Shown: piece after piece, positions 1 through 12,200 of the stretch
Numbering within the stretch: the stretch's first letter is position 1
How the letters are laid out: each line of letters opens with the position of its first letter
NCBI GenBank assembly: GCA_948470475.1
Contig: OX419344.1
Coordinates: forward strand, 21,627,725 to 21,691,724
Origin: Galaxea fascicularis
Taxonomy: Eukaryota; Cnidaria; Anthozoa; Scleractinia; Euphylliidae
Direction of reading: 5' to 3'
Length of the DNA: 64,000 nt
Notes under the pieces: generated by a model
Seen by the model: the letters and a program-made list of their open reading frames with translations, nothing else
What the model was told of the DNA's origin: nothing
The model's database searches: none
Position numbers and translations under genes: made by a program

Positions 1-1300
1 TACATTTTCAGATTTCAAGAGCAGTGCCTTACTTAATTTGACCCCACCGAAGACTTCTCATTCGTTAAATGCAACACAACTGTCACGCTCCCCTTTTAGA
101 GCTTCCAGCATCGTTTCCGAACAATGGAATCAAAACATCATACCCCTGAGTGGTTTATAATCGATCTTCCAAGTTCAGTGGCTCATAGCCTTGTACTCTT
201 ATCTGTTTCCTTTTGCTCTTAACCTTTTAACTCCCAAGATCTGATTATTAATTCTCCTCTCTTGTCGCTAAACAGTTTCTTGTACCTCAGTTAAGAGAAT
301 TTGGGGTTGTATCGAGATAACACTCTCTGGGTGATAAATTTGTCTATTCTCATCACCTGTCTGCTGTAGAATGTATTGCTGTTATAAGGAGAATTTACAT
401 GTGAATCACTTCTGGGAATTGAATGGTTAACACTATTCGTTTGTGCTCTTTAGTGTTATCAGTTTTTACCCCTAAAGGTCCCCTTTTCTTCCCTTCATGG
501 AGGCACATGCTCCCCCTTGTGCCTTGCTTTTAGTTTCCTTTTGTGCTTGCCTTTACACGTTCCCTTAAGGGCATGCAGCCGTTGTGTGTTCCTTTTGGGC
601 TCTTGCGTGAAGTTATGTCAGGTGCTTTTAGACGTTCCCTGTTGTACTTTTTAAAAGTATTATCCCAATTTGGGTCATCTTCTGTGTGCTTTGTGTTCAG
701 TTCTTGCCCTTAAATGTCCCTCTTTACGCCCTTGATCGTTGCATATTTGCTGCTAAGGACCGACACTGTGATTTCGGAAGTAAAGCGTTTTTCACTACTA
801 TACAGCTGCGTGAGGTATGCCAGGCATTTCTGGCATCGAACTTCACTTACAGTCCCCCTATTCCTCTCCCTCCACAACTTAAAAAATTGCCCCCCTCCCC
901 CCCCCCCCCCAAAAAAAGGGATTTTACAGGGTTGAGAAAACTTGTGGTTCTTTAGATAATGTACCCTGAAATTGAATCGAAAATCTTATGAAAACGCATT
1001 TTCTCCTGTTTGCTATACACCGTGAGGTGCCACTCTAGCTTTGTAGCAAAGATGGGGTATTTTGGATGTTGACTTCATAAGAAAGGGCTCTTTCCTTTCG
1101 TCCACGAAACCTCTAAACTATTCTCTTCGACTACTCTCAGACCCCACCCATCCTGTTAACATTTGCGCGCAGTTTACGCGATTGAGGTCGGAGATAAGAT
1201 TTGCATATGAAAGGAAGGAATCGAGGGATTTCGAGTCGAGGACATACTGATACATTTGAATTGTAAATTACTCTAAATTATTCATCTTTTTTCTGTTACT
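1..1300. other. No recognisable gene; T-rich non-coding DNA
   Basis: The + strand is T-rich, with a C-tract near 890-910. Short ORFs here lack family motifs and a coding look. I see no splice-linked exons and no repeat that I can name. Confidence 0.5.
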
Positions 1301-1484
1301 CATTACCACGAGGAACTTGGCAATATGGCGGACAACGGTAAAACCTGACCTCGTTCTTTTTGTTATTCCTGGCAAAGAATTGTAGCCTTCTTTATTAGCG
1401 CTGTCAGCAGTAACGTAACGGCAGAATTTTCTTGGTACGGGTCAAATTAGACCCGGTTTTGAACCAAATGGCCGCAAGCACAAC

Positions 1485-2089
1485 ATGGAAGACATCGAGC
1501 TCCAAAGAAAGGTATTACTGACTTTACTCAATATCATTATTAACACTTATTTCCCGTCTGTGTAGTCTCGTTATTAAAACTAAGGTTTTTATTCTTTGGA
1601 AAAAAGAATATGCCATTGTTTTGTTCGGAATTAGGTGAAGCTTATGCTTATCAAGTTCGTACCAGTTCTAAGCGACTAGGCACTGCTGTGTCACTCTTTC
1701 CCTGGAATGTACGACGGTTAAAAAAAATTGGAAATTTTTTTTTTCAAAAATGTTCGGAGGCTGAAGATTTTAGCCCGTGTGGCAGTATGGGTGAGAAGGG
1801 GAAGCAGGCTAAGAGATTTTTATTCAGTCAGTGAAATCCTATGTCAGGTAGAAAAATGGAGACTTATTATAATAGACCCTGCAGGACCATTTTTGCAAGT
1901 TTCTATGGCCTCCTCTCACTTAGTCATATAATGGAGCCGGAAGTATGCCTAACAATACCAGAAATAACTCAAACTACTGTCTAATTCCTTTTCTTAATTT
2001 CTTCCTTGCAGATACCTGTCATAGGATGGCTCAACTAAGAAGTCAATAAACGCTGGTCAACAGATACTCGCACAACCCTTGTCTTGGAG
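1485..2089 (+). other. Possible short spliced transcript (two candidate exons)
   Basis: An ATG at 1485 opens nine codons that run into a GT at 1512. A good acceptor (pyrimidine-rich, GCAG) precedes 2012, and a strong donor (GAG|GTAAGT) follows 2089. Joined in phase, the reading frame stops within eight codons of the second exon, so the product would be a 17-aa peptide or the 5' part of a non-coding transcript. There is no homology evidence; this is a splice-signal pattern only. Confidence 0.15.
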
Positions 2090-2599
2090 GTAAGTTAAAT
2101 CTTAATTACATTAGGGCAAGCACATTAGTATCATGATCAGCTGCTTCAGATCTTAATCGGGGCTTATATGATTTCATTCCTGTACATAGACTATTCCCAC
2201 ACGAGTAAAACATGATACAAATCCGAACAATATTTTAGGGTTTATGTGCCTCCTAGCCTGCCTAATGCAGCTTGACGGTTTTCTGTGAAACGTTAACGTT
2301 TGATGAATAGTCTTCAACGTTTCATAATGCTAATATTATATTAAGAGATGGATTAACATTTCCAAAATTATCAATTTTAACTAATGCCTCTTTTTTGTTT
2401 CCTGGTTTTGATTAGGAGTTTTTTCCACGTACATGTCAGGATAGAGAATAACATTGCCAAGCAACTGGAATGGACTGCACACTACAGAAGGATGACTACA
2501 AGAATCAATCGGCGGAGGTTATTGCAAATTTAGGTTACACTCTTAAGATTCTTGGCTTAGCTGTTCAAAAGTCAGATTAAGATTTAAGCTCGACAATTT

Positions 2600-4114
2600 T
2601 TTCAGTTTCACTAGTCAATAACGATTACCAAAAATAGGTGCATCTATTCACGTCAAAGAATGCGCTATGCAACTCCAAATTGATGCAGTAAAATTTAACG
2701 GATTAAAAAATTAGGAAAAAGGGCAATTTCTAGATTTTAAACTCTGACGTTTTGAACAGCTAGGCCACGCTATTGGAGCTTAATTTATAAGAAGGTCTGA
2801 CGACGGGTGATTCATATCGATAAATCAGCGAACGTGAAACAAAGGTTTTGTTAAACGGATTTAAAATTATTGTTTTGCATCCATGCACAAACATATTAGC
2901 ACCATGGGAAGTACTAACCTTCCACCAATGAAGGTGGATTGCCCACGTAAAGAGGATCACACTAGTATTTTTGGCTTTGGAGCGTACCTGTTGAAATAAA
3001 AATTCCTTACGTTAGAAGACAAGTTTCTATTGTCTTGCCACTACCACATCTTTTAGAAGTATAGCCAAAGTTTATTTACTCATTGGTTTCCAAGCAAGAG
3101 CCGTTACCAAAGCAACAGTAACACAAGGCCGGTCATTTTGAAAAAGCTGAATTATCTCGAAATCCTCCCAGACACCTCACAACGAAACTTTTAGAGTATA
3201 AACAACTCAACTCCTACAACTTGTAGGCCAAATTAGAAAAAATCTGCAAGAGCGTTTTCAAATAATTTACAGATAAACTTTTAAGGGCTCGTTGTACTTA
3301 TTTCCCATTTTTCTTCAAGTATTACGGGGAAATATTGACCTTTGACACTATTTTTTTTTCTGTTTAAGGAATTGTCTAATAACAAACCAATTTTTGCGAT
3401 TCACACTGAGCCTCCTAAGGGGTTGCGGTTGTAAGATATTTAAGCTGTCGATTTAGACATTTTCAATAGCAGGCACCTAGGAGGCTGAAAGCTAAATTGA
3501 AAATATTTTGCTAACGTTTTGATAATTCCTTGAACGGAGAAAAGAAAGTGTAAAAGTTTTAAATATTGCCCTGATGTCTTTGAAGAAAACTGAGGGAATG
3601 AAATGAACCGGGCCTCAAAAGTTTATTACAATTTGCTTGAAAACGCTCCTATAGATTTTTTTCTAATTTGCCCTGCACATTTTGGGGCTTGAGTAGTTAC
3701 GCTCTCAAAGTCTTGTTATAGAGTGTGACTTGATTTTGAGATAATTAAGCTTTTCCAAAATAGGTGGCCATGCGTTTCCGTCGCTAAGGTAACAGCTGTT
3801 GCTTGAAAACCAATGAGAAAATAAGCTTTGTTCATACGTGGAAAAGTCGTCGTAGTGTGAAGGAAATCGAAGCCTTTCTGCTACAAGAAAATTTTGTTTC
3901 AACGGATACACCCAAAGCGAAAAAACTGGTGCGAGCCTCCTTAAACTGTCACTCATCCATGGACTGGAAATATTGACGGCACGAAATAGTACATCGTGAA
4001 ATTAGGCAAAACAGTTTTCATTTTAATTGTCTGAATTGAGAATTTTAACCACAGACTCTAACATTGGCCCCATCTCGTGCAGCACAATAAAGGCAGTTCC
4101 CGGGAAACGAACGG
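2600..4114. other. No gene seen
   Basis: AT-rich sequence with only short, unconvincing ORFs, such as a minus-strand frame at 3705-3956 without motifs. I see no paired exon signals. Confidence 0.4.
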
Positions 4115-4490
4115 AAAATAACTTTCAATTGAATACTACACTTACAAATTTCATTCACATGTTCAAAAAATTAGCGCTACGTCGCACAACATAATAAACA
4201 GCACCACATGAAAGTACTGCTCAGTAGCTTTCATTTGAATGGTCACACTTTAGGATTTCATCCACAGACTCAAAAGTTAGAACCACCTTGTATAGCATCG
4301 TAAGCAGCACAATAGGAAAGTACTGCTCAGTAGCTTTCATTTGAATGGTCATACTTTAGGATTTCATCTACAGATTCAAAAGTTAGGCCCACTCATACAC
4401 TACGTCAGGAACACACTGCTCATTAGCTTTCAATAAAAAACTCAAACTTCATCCACATTTTCAGACAGAGGAACCATTTGACATGACTTA
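4115..4490. repeat. 106-bp tandem repeat, locus 1
   Basis: The clear units begin near 4211 and 4317, exactly 106 bp apart. Degenerate copies lie on both sides. Each unit carries the landmarks AAAGTACTGCTCAGTAGC and TTTGAATGGTCA, followed by TTTAGGATTTCATC. The same unit with the same period recurs in the first intron of the HSPA12-like gene (17265 onward), and a single diverged copy lies near 57998. Confidence 0.85.
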
Positions 4491-5198
4491 ACACGATTTC
4501 ATTCCGCCGCATTCACCCAAAATAATCGATCGGATCGAAGCTGGTAAAGAAAATTTTGTTCTGTACTTTTATTACTCAAAACCCAGTCAGACGTTTTTAT
4601 AAAATATACCTAGCTACTTTAAGCTATCCCAATGCCTTTTATTTCCGTCCAAACGGTCTCATTTTCACATTTCAAGGAGAATTAATTCTGCGATAAGCAA
4701 AACTGTGGAAAAAATTGGTCTTTGACGAAAGAAAAACAAATTTTGACATCGACAAAGTCGAAAAGAACGATGTTGCATGACAAACACGAGAACAAGTCAA
4801 AACAAGCCTAGAGAGGAACTATGCAATAACAACGAACGACAACAACAGGAAACACTGAAAAGACGAGAATACAACGGAGTGAGAGTGACCCAACTTATAT
4901 ATGACTGAAAATAAGAGAGGGTAAATAGAGAAAAGACGAAGACAAAACAACGGTCAAAATGGCTAATGTGCCAGAAAAGGAGGAACGATTAACTTACAGA
5001 GACAAACGTCAAAAAAAAAATACAACCATGTAGACACGAAATGAATGTGATGAGCAACCGAGACCTAAAGTACAGAAAGCTGGCAAATATGAGGAAAGCT
5101 CCAGAGAGCCAAAGACAAAACTTGAGAAAATTATACCAGAAGACGTGCACAGAACGACAACAAGATATAGACAGAGAGAGAGAGTCAAGGCAATTTAA

Positions 5199-5489
5199 GG
5201 TGGCTCATACTGGTTTCCAGCTTTTTCCAGCTCTTGTACTTAGATGGATCATTACTTCCAATCTTTATATGCTGCTACCTTTATGGTGGTATCAAATAAA
5301 TACCCAATCATTGGTGAACAAGTCGTGAAAATATTTTGCAGTCAATAGGTTACCATAGCAAGACTACAACCTGTAAGAAACAACCCTAATTTGTGACCCC
5401 AATTTTTTATTGTTCAAAAGGGATTAGCATGTCAAGATCCAACATTTTGAAAAATGTTTAAAAATTGTAGGAACGCATTCAGAGCCACC
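5199..5489. mobile_element. MITE flanked by TTAA (piggyBac-like)
   Basis: The left end reads GGTGGCTC directly after TTAA (5195-5198). The right end reads GAGCCACC directly before TTAA (5490-5493). TTAA duplications with short terminal inverted repeats are typical of piggyBac-type non-autonomous elements. There is no transposase ORF. Classification rests on the ends alone. Confidence 0.5.
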
Positions 5490-5509
5490 TTAAATTTTCA
5501 AGAATTTAA

Positions 5510-5821
5510 GGTGGCTCTGAATCCGCTACTACGGATGATTTTTTTTAATTTTGCAAAAAGTTGTATTCTATTATGCGAATTATTTTCCTGCAGTACAAAA
5601 AGGAGGCCACGGAGCTCATTGAGTTATTGTCACTTAAAGCCCAAATTAAGGGTGTTTTTAAGGGGTCATAGTGTTGCTATGGTAATCTATTATGTTGAAA
5701 AAAGTTTTAAACCATGTTCACCAATGATTAAGAATTTGTTTGATGCCTCTATAAAGGTAATCTCGCATAAAGATGAGTAGCGATGATCCATCAGAGTACA
5801 AGGGGACCGGTAAAGGCCACT
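5510..5821. mobile_element. Second element with related GGTGGCTC end
   Basis: It starts right after another TTAA (5506-5509) with GGTGGCTCTGAATC, which mirrors the right end of the element just to its left. The right boundary is weaker: GGCCAC before TTTAA near 5821. The two elements lie only about 16 bp apart, with matching ends facing each other. It may be a diverged second copy or half of a larger composite. Confidence 0.35.
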
Positions 5822-7411
5822 TTAAAAAAAAAGACGGAAAAGAGAGTGTAAAACTAAGGATACCCTACAAAAGAGCCAAGATGATTGCACAAACACTGAT
5901 AGAAAAACTTTAAAAAACTATAGAGTAGCGAGAACGGAGAATGGTAAAAGAACAATGATAAAACCTCTGATTAAGAATATGACAACAAAACGAGAGAAGA
6001 CTGACCAAACGGGAACACCATTGTAAACAAACATGACTAGACACAACACATGCATCAAGACTAAAACTTTACTGACACATGAGAACAAGGACAACTGAAA
6101 AAATACAGGAAATAACTGAAACGAAATGGAAAAGAAATATTATAGCAAATCTGTAATGCACGAGAGAAGAGCAAGCCGGACCGCGCAGGAAACTGAAACA
6201 ATGGAGTAAAAAACAGTCGACAGACAAACGCGAACAAAATATCAAAGGAAAAACACAAAACGGTTATTATATAGAAAATTTCTGGAGAAAGCAGAAAAGC
6301 AAGATGAAATTGAAGAGAGGAAAAAATAAACCAAATGTAGTGGAAAAACGAAAAAAACAGATGAGCAATAATCGACAGGAAACCGCAGTAAATCTACAGA
6401 CTTGACAGAGCTAGAGACAAGAACGAAATTGTAGAGAAAAGCAGAAGGCGAAAAAATAAGAAACGACTGATCAATGGTCATTCGCAACTTGAAGGAGAAA
6501 AGATAACCAAACTATATGCACTGTGAGTAACGAGAGAAATGTCATTGGCGGTAAAGATAACAGGAAATGAGAGTGACATGTTAGACAAAAAAAGACATTA
6601 AAGGGCGACGGAAAAGTCTCTTACGTTGGCGGCGATAGGGATATCAAACACAGCAATTAGCACTACTATTAGAAAACAAAGCAAAGGCTGAAATAGAACG
6701 ATTATAAGATACACTGAGCAGTACGATAGAAAAACGACGAGAAAAGAGACCAAATTACAACGACAAGAGTAAATGACCATTTGTTGAAAGAGAAGGAGCG
6801 GCCCTCAGTAACCAGGGTGGTGAAAATTTGAGATTTAAAAAAAATGAAAGACAATTGGAGGACCAGAATTGTTTTGTTTGTTTGCTTGCTTTTGCGAAAA
6901 AATATTGCATAATTAGGGGAGGTTCTGCGTACGTTTAAACGTTTGCTTGATCCCTGATCATTTTTTGGTCGTAACAAGGAACACGATAAATCATGATAGA
7001 CAGACAACAAAGAAAACATCAAGAAAAAGTACAAGAAATTAAAGCAGAAAAACTTTCAGACTCAATGGAGTTACAAATGGCTAAAATATGTTACTAAAAC
7101 GTGAGACAAAATGATTAACTCGACTATATCAGGAGCAAAACTATTGAAAAACGAGACGTGACTGCGACAAACTTGTGAGACCACGAACGAAGGCTGTGGG
7201 TTCTGCCACAATTCAGACAGTTATGTTTTGTGTATCACAATCCGTATGAAAACCAATTGTGACCGATCAGGGGATGAAATAAAAGGCATTAGGGTTATTT
7301 AAGAATGTCGGATTGAAGTCTCTAGCCTGTGTGACAAGACCCCGCAAACTAAAAGAGGCGTGGATGGGTATAATCCTGTTAGATTCCACAGTTGTAGCTT
7401 TGGATGGATGA

Positions 7412-7567
7412 AATAGGCCATATTCGTATTCTCGGTATTGGACTGGATCTAGCATGAAGTGGAGGCTCTTGCGGGGGAATCTTTTCATATGTAAATGTAT
7501 TCCCCCGCATGAGCCTCCACTTCATGCTAGATCCAGTTCAATACCGAGAATACGAATATGGCCTATT
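7412..7567. mobile_element. 156-bp hairpin MITE, copy 1
   Basis: Near-perfect palindrome running from AATAGGCCATATTCG to its reverse complement, with arms of about 68-70 bp around a short AT-rich loop. The arms contain GGATCTAGCATGAAGTGG and the word GCGGGGGAAT. A second copy of the same length lies at 38880-39035. There is no coding capacity, and I could not fix a target-site duplication. Confidence 0.8.
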
Positions 7568-8417
7568 GTTGCTGGTTTTCGTTTCAGCGTTCAAAACACC
7601 CAGGATGGGGTTAAGAGTCAATTAAGGTGGGGACCCTCAAATGAAACCATGATCACAAAGCGGTCTTGTCGTATAAGTATATAGCTTTGATCCGACAAAG
7701 TGAATTTAAGTAAAGAGCCCAGATAATTGAAAGCCTATTGGCACAAATACAGGACTAAGTATTGAAAAACTAGTAAGTCTTAATTTCAAGTGTTTCAAAC
7801 TTTTCACTGACAGAAACATTGGCATGAAACAAAACAGGACTATTAATCAGAAAGCGACAAATTATTTTTGTAGCTTTTCCAAGACTGGCTTTCGATTTGG
7901 CCGGTTAATTTTTAGCTATTAATAGTGCTTTCTTAACTGGGCTCTGTATATAGTTTAAGCTCCCAAAAAGCGCGTTTTAACTTTCCTTCAATGTTTTATG
8001 ACGACTTTGATAAGGGCGTGGGTTTCAATTGTCGATTTTGCCAAGTTCCAAAACAAGAATTGTTTGGAGGAAAAAGTAATCTTTTTGCATAGTGCTGATT
8101 CAAGCAAAAACCATGTTTTTGGGGGAAAACGCTCCCGATTTTCAGGAAGTTTCCAACTCCTTTTTGAAATCAAACTTGTAAAGAAGACAAGCTTTGATTC
8201 CTTTATACTAAAACATCTTTTCCATTTGTGACCAAGGGATGGTAATGAATAGAGTCAATTATATCAAAATCTACTTGGAAACAGGACAAAACCCGATGAA
8301 GATGAACCTCTCAAATGGCAGGTAGACTGAGAAGTCTCTATAAGACAGGAAAAAAATTAAATTGAAAAGTAATAATTCAAGGCCAATAAAACTATTGGAA
8401 ATGGGTTTAATAAAGAG

Positions 8418-8765
8418 GGAAAACGCGCTTTTAAAGGGGGCAGGGTAACAAGTTATTTTACTATTTCTTTATCATTTTTTTGCCTATGATTGTTTGCCAA
8501 GAAGGAAAAGAGAGCTGTGCTTTTGATGTGGTGTCCAAGTATGGGGTCAAAAAAATACTAAGTCTTTTGGCGGGAAAAATTCGTAAGGGATTTTACGGAT
8601 TTAGCCCTTCAGAAGCAAAAGTATGTTTTGACTATATGCTGGACCCGTGTTGAAAGCGCAGATCTTTTTTTCTTTTCGGCAACCTCTCCTAGGCAAAAAA
8701 AATGAAAAGAGATAGCCTACAAAATGACTAGTTACCAGGCCCCTTTTAAAAGCGCGCTTTTTTTT
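8418..8765. mobile_element. Inverted-repeat element with GCGCTTTTAAA ends
   Basis: The left end has CGCGCTTTTAAAGG followed by GGCAGGGTAAC. The right end has GTTACCAGGCCCC followed by TTTTAAAAGCGCGC. These form imperfect terminal inverted repeats of about 30 bp around roughly 280 bp of non-coding DNA. It is probably a small non-autonomous DNA transposon of unassigned superfamily. Confidence 0.5.
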
Positions 8766-9225
8766 TCATTCATTGTTGTATTAAAGACAAGAGAAAAGTG
8801 GAACAATAAAGTCTTTATTTTTTAATTCTTTATTGACTAATTAACCATATATGTTTATAAGTAAAAGCTATTGAAGACAAAATAATGTTGTTGAATAAAT
8901 TACTAAGTCCAAAACAATGAGCGCAAGGGTACTGCTGATGGTTTGCTTCCAAAAAATTCTAAGTCTCAAACTGTAGAAAGAAAAAAAGGAAAACATTTAT
9001 AAGTTATTTTTTGCGTAAAGACAATGCTGATGGTTTGGCCTAGAAAAAATGTCTAAGTCTCGAATCATAGTCATTGCAGTAAAAGCAAAACATTGACAAG
9101 TATTTCTAAAGTCTACAAAATTGGCTGTACACACGAAAATGCATGAAATAAGAGTCAATTTTGAAATAAAGTCATAAATAGCAAGTAATTGAATGAGCGC
9201 AGAATGCAAGAATCACAATTTCCTA

Positions 9226-12200
9226 CTAAAGATAAAGTGTCTGGTCAGCCTCCGATATTGTTCTGATTTTTTCCTCCTCTAAAACATTTTCCTCTGTCCC
9301 TTCAAGCATTTGAGCATTCTTCAAAATCCAGAGAATGAGTAATTGGCCACATTGAAATTGTCTTGGGTCACAATTTGCTCGAAATTTACATTTTGATGTG
9401 AAAATTTGGCAATTTATTCACAAATTGAAGTGTTTCAATCAGCTCTTATTCTGGAAATTCTATCTTAGCGCGAAGGTCGGACAGCAAAGTAAAGTTTCTA
9501 CCTTTTATTAATGTGTCTCCGAAAAGTAGAGCGATGTCCGTTCTTGTTGTGGTCCTTTGCTAGCCCACCTTCCTTTCTTCCATTGCTTGCCTGCTTGCTT
9601 GCGCCTTTCTCCTGATCCGGGAGGTTTGTGTTAAATGCAACATTACTTTCACAACTGAAAGAAAAAGCAACAACGTTGATTTTACGTAACGCCACCAAAA
9701 ACCTCTATCATAAAATTAAACTGATACTTTCCACAATTCTCCCCAGTAATTTCTACATATTTGTGTAGATGACAGTTGAAAGAATCTGGGGGTAAATCAA
9801 ACAATGGCCCAAACTATGAAATTTGCATTATTTCCTACACCGTAGTTATTACTTTTCTTCAACTTTTGGATGTTTTGACCTACTCAGTGGATTGGAAATC
9901 GGCTTCTATCGAATGGCGGACTCGCTTCTTTGGTCTCGTTAAACAAACACAAATATATTTCAAGTTCGTAATTTACAACAAATTCGTGAATCTCATACGG
10001 TTTTATAGATACGACTCATGCTCGACGATTAATTTGACTATTGCATTTAGTTTGAAAACAATTGTAGTGTAAAACGAAACAAAACTAAAGAAGCTATGGC
10101 AGAATATTAAATTGCGTCCAAACATTTTTGCTGCGGTGGTTGTTTTTCAAAATGTTTATCGGTTTTACATAATTTGCACGCTTGCACGACCTATGTTGCC
10201 ATTAGTAACCGAAGTGCATCAGCTAATTAATAATACATAAACTCAGTCTCACAACCTATTTCTGTCGAAGTTTGACCATCATTTCATATGCAATGTCGAG
10301 GTGGCCTTGTGGTATGAGCTACGCCTTGCACTCCGAAACGACGGACTATTTCTGCCGTCGTTTAATTTAGTAGCTCTGGAGGGGCTTGGCGATCAAGCCC
10401 GGTAGATCGTCGGTTTTATTCTTTTTTTTTTTTTTTTTTTTTTTTTAGCAAATGTTTAACTTGATCGACGTTTTCTTTTAGATAATTTTTCAAAACGCGA
10501 AGATCTGTAAACTAGCTCCAGAATATTACTTGGGCTACAAAAAAGATTGGATTCCACCTGCATCCGTACTATATCGCCTACAAACACAGGCAAACAGCAC
10601 AATCCACCAAGTTTGGTGTTTCATAAAGACAATTTTTTGGATTTTGTCTAAAAAACTATTTCTCGTGGGTAAATCAAAACAATGGCCCAAACGTTGTTCG
10701 TGAAATTATGAAACTTGCATTATTTCCTACACCGTAGTTATTACTTTTCTTCAACTTTTGGATGTTTTAACCTACTCAGTGGATTGGAAATCGGCTTCTA
10801 TCGAATGGCGGACTCACTTCTTTGGTCTCGTTAAACAAACACAAATATATTTCAAGTTCGTAATTTACAACGAATTCGTGAATCTCTTACGGTTTTATAA
10901 ATACGAGCCATGCTCGACAATTAATTCTACTACTGTATTTAGTTTGAAAACAATTGCAGTGTAAAACGAAGCAAAACTAAAGCAGCTATAGCAGAATATT
11001 AAATTGCGTCTAAACATTTTTGCTGCGGTGGTTGTTTTTCAAAATGTTTATCGGTTTTACATAATTTGCACGCTTGCCCGACCTATGTTGCCATTAGTAA
11101 CCGAAGTGCATCAGCTAATTAATAATACATAAACTCAGTCTCACAACCTTTTTCTATTGAAGTTTGCCATCATTTCGTATGCAATGTTGAGGTGGCCTTG
11201 TGGTATGAGCTACGCCTTGCACTCCGAAACGACGGACCAGCTCTGGCCTTCTGGAGGGGCCCCGCGATCAAGCCCAGTAGACCGTCGGTTTTATTCTTTT
11301 TTTTTTTTTTTTTTAGCAAATGTTTAACTTTTTCTTTTAGATAATTCTTAAAAACGCTAAGATTTTGTAAACTAACTCCAGAATATTATTTTGGCTACAA
11401 AAAAAATTGGATTCCACCTGCATCCGTACTACATCGCCTACAGGCAAACAGCACAATCCACCAAGTTTGGTGTTTCGTAAAGACAATTTTTTGGATTTTG
11501 TCTAGAAAACTATTTTCTGGTGGGTTTTATGATATTTCGTCCACTTCGAATCAATGTTTTGTGATAATGAATTACTAAATTATCGACTCGCTCATCAAAA
11601 CGGAGCTCAGAATTCCATTATTCGTAATTAAACATATTTTCTAACGGTGGATTGGAGCAGCAATTGCCTTTTTGCTCACGTCAGAAACAATTTTCTCTTT
11701 TACCTGTTTTATGTTGATGCTAAAAAGCTATTTTTTTTTCTTATTTTGACATTATTTATCCCTTTCAGCCTTGACAAAAACTTAAGCGCACGGAAAAGAG
11801 TCGCTTCCTATTGATGAATTATTATAACTGAGTTTGTGAAAAATCCAATGATTTATATGAAAAGTATTCAAAGACAATATGAATGAACCTTGAGTGCGAT
11901 GCGATTTTGTGGACCGTTTACACGGTTTTTCATAGCAAAATTTGCACGCCCGAAGGACCTATGTTACCATTGGTAACCAAACAGATTGTCTCAATAAATT
12001 AATAATTTCACAACTTTGCAACGTATTTCTATTATAGTTTGCAAATCAAGCCAAGTTTCATCTCCGCCGAACTTTTCAAGGAGCTAGGTGATCACCAAAA
12101 TCAGTTCCATTTTTTGGTTCTTTCATGACGTTGTTTCTATTTTCTGTCTGCAAACAAGAATTGATTTCTATCGAAAAACAGTTCAACTTGAAGAGGAAAG

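Larger units (their letters stand above)
4735..7180. other. T-poor, A/G-rich tract with strong strand asymmetry
   Basis: From about 4735 to 5190 and again from about 5825 to 7180 the + strand is depleted of T and rich in A with scattered GACAA/AACG-like words. The two parts are separated by two inserted elements (5199-5821). Minus-strand ORFs of 60-110 codons here are hydrophobic only because of the skew (poly-Phe/Leu/Ser); I do not regard them as genes. The tract may be a decayed satellite or relic transposon; this is unresolved. Confidence 0.5.

Noticed and set aside
4115..4490. Regularly spaced repeats as a CRISPR array
   Set aside because: The whole 106-bp unit repeats without unique spacers, in an animal genome.
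6061..7034. Hydrophobic minus-strand ORFs, as if membrane proteins
   Set aside because: They arise from the T-poor + strand, overlap in several frames and have no splice signals, motifs or conserved pattern.
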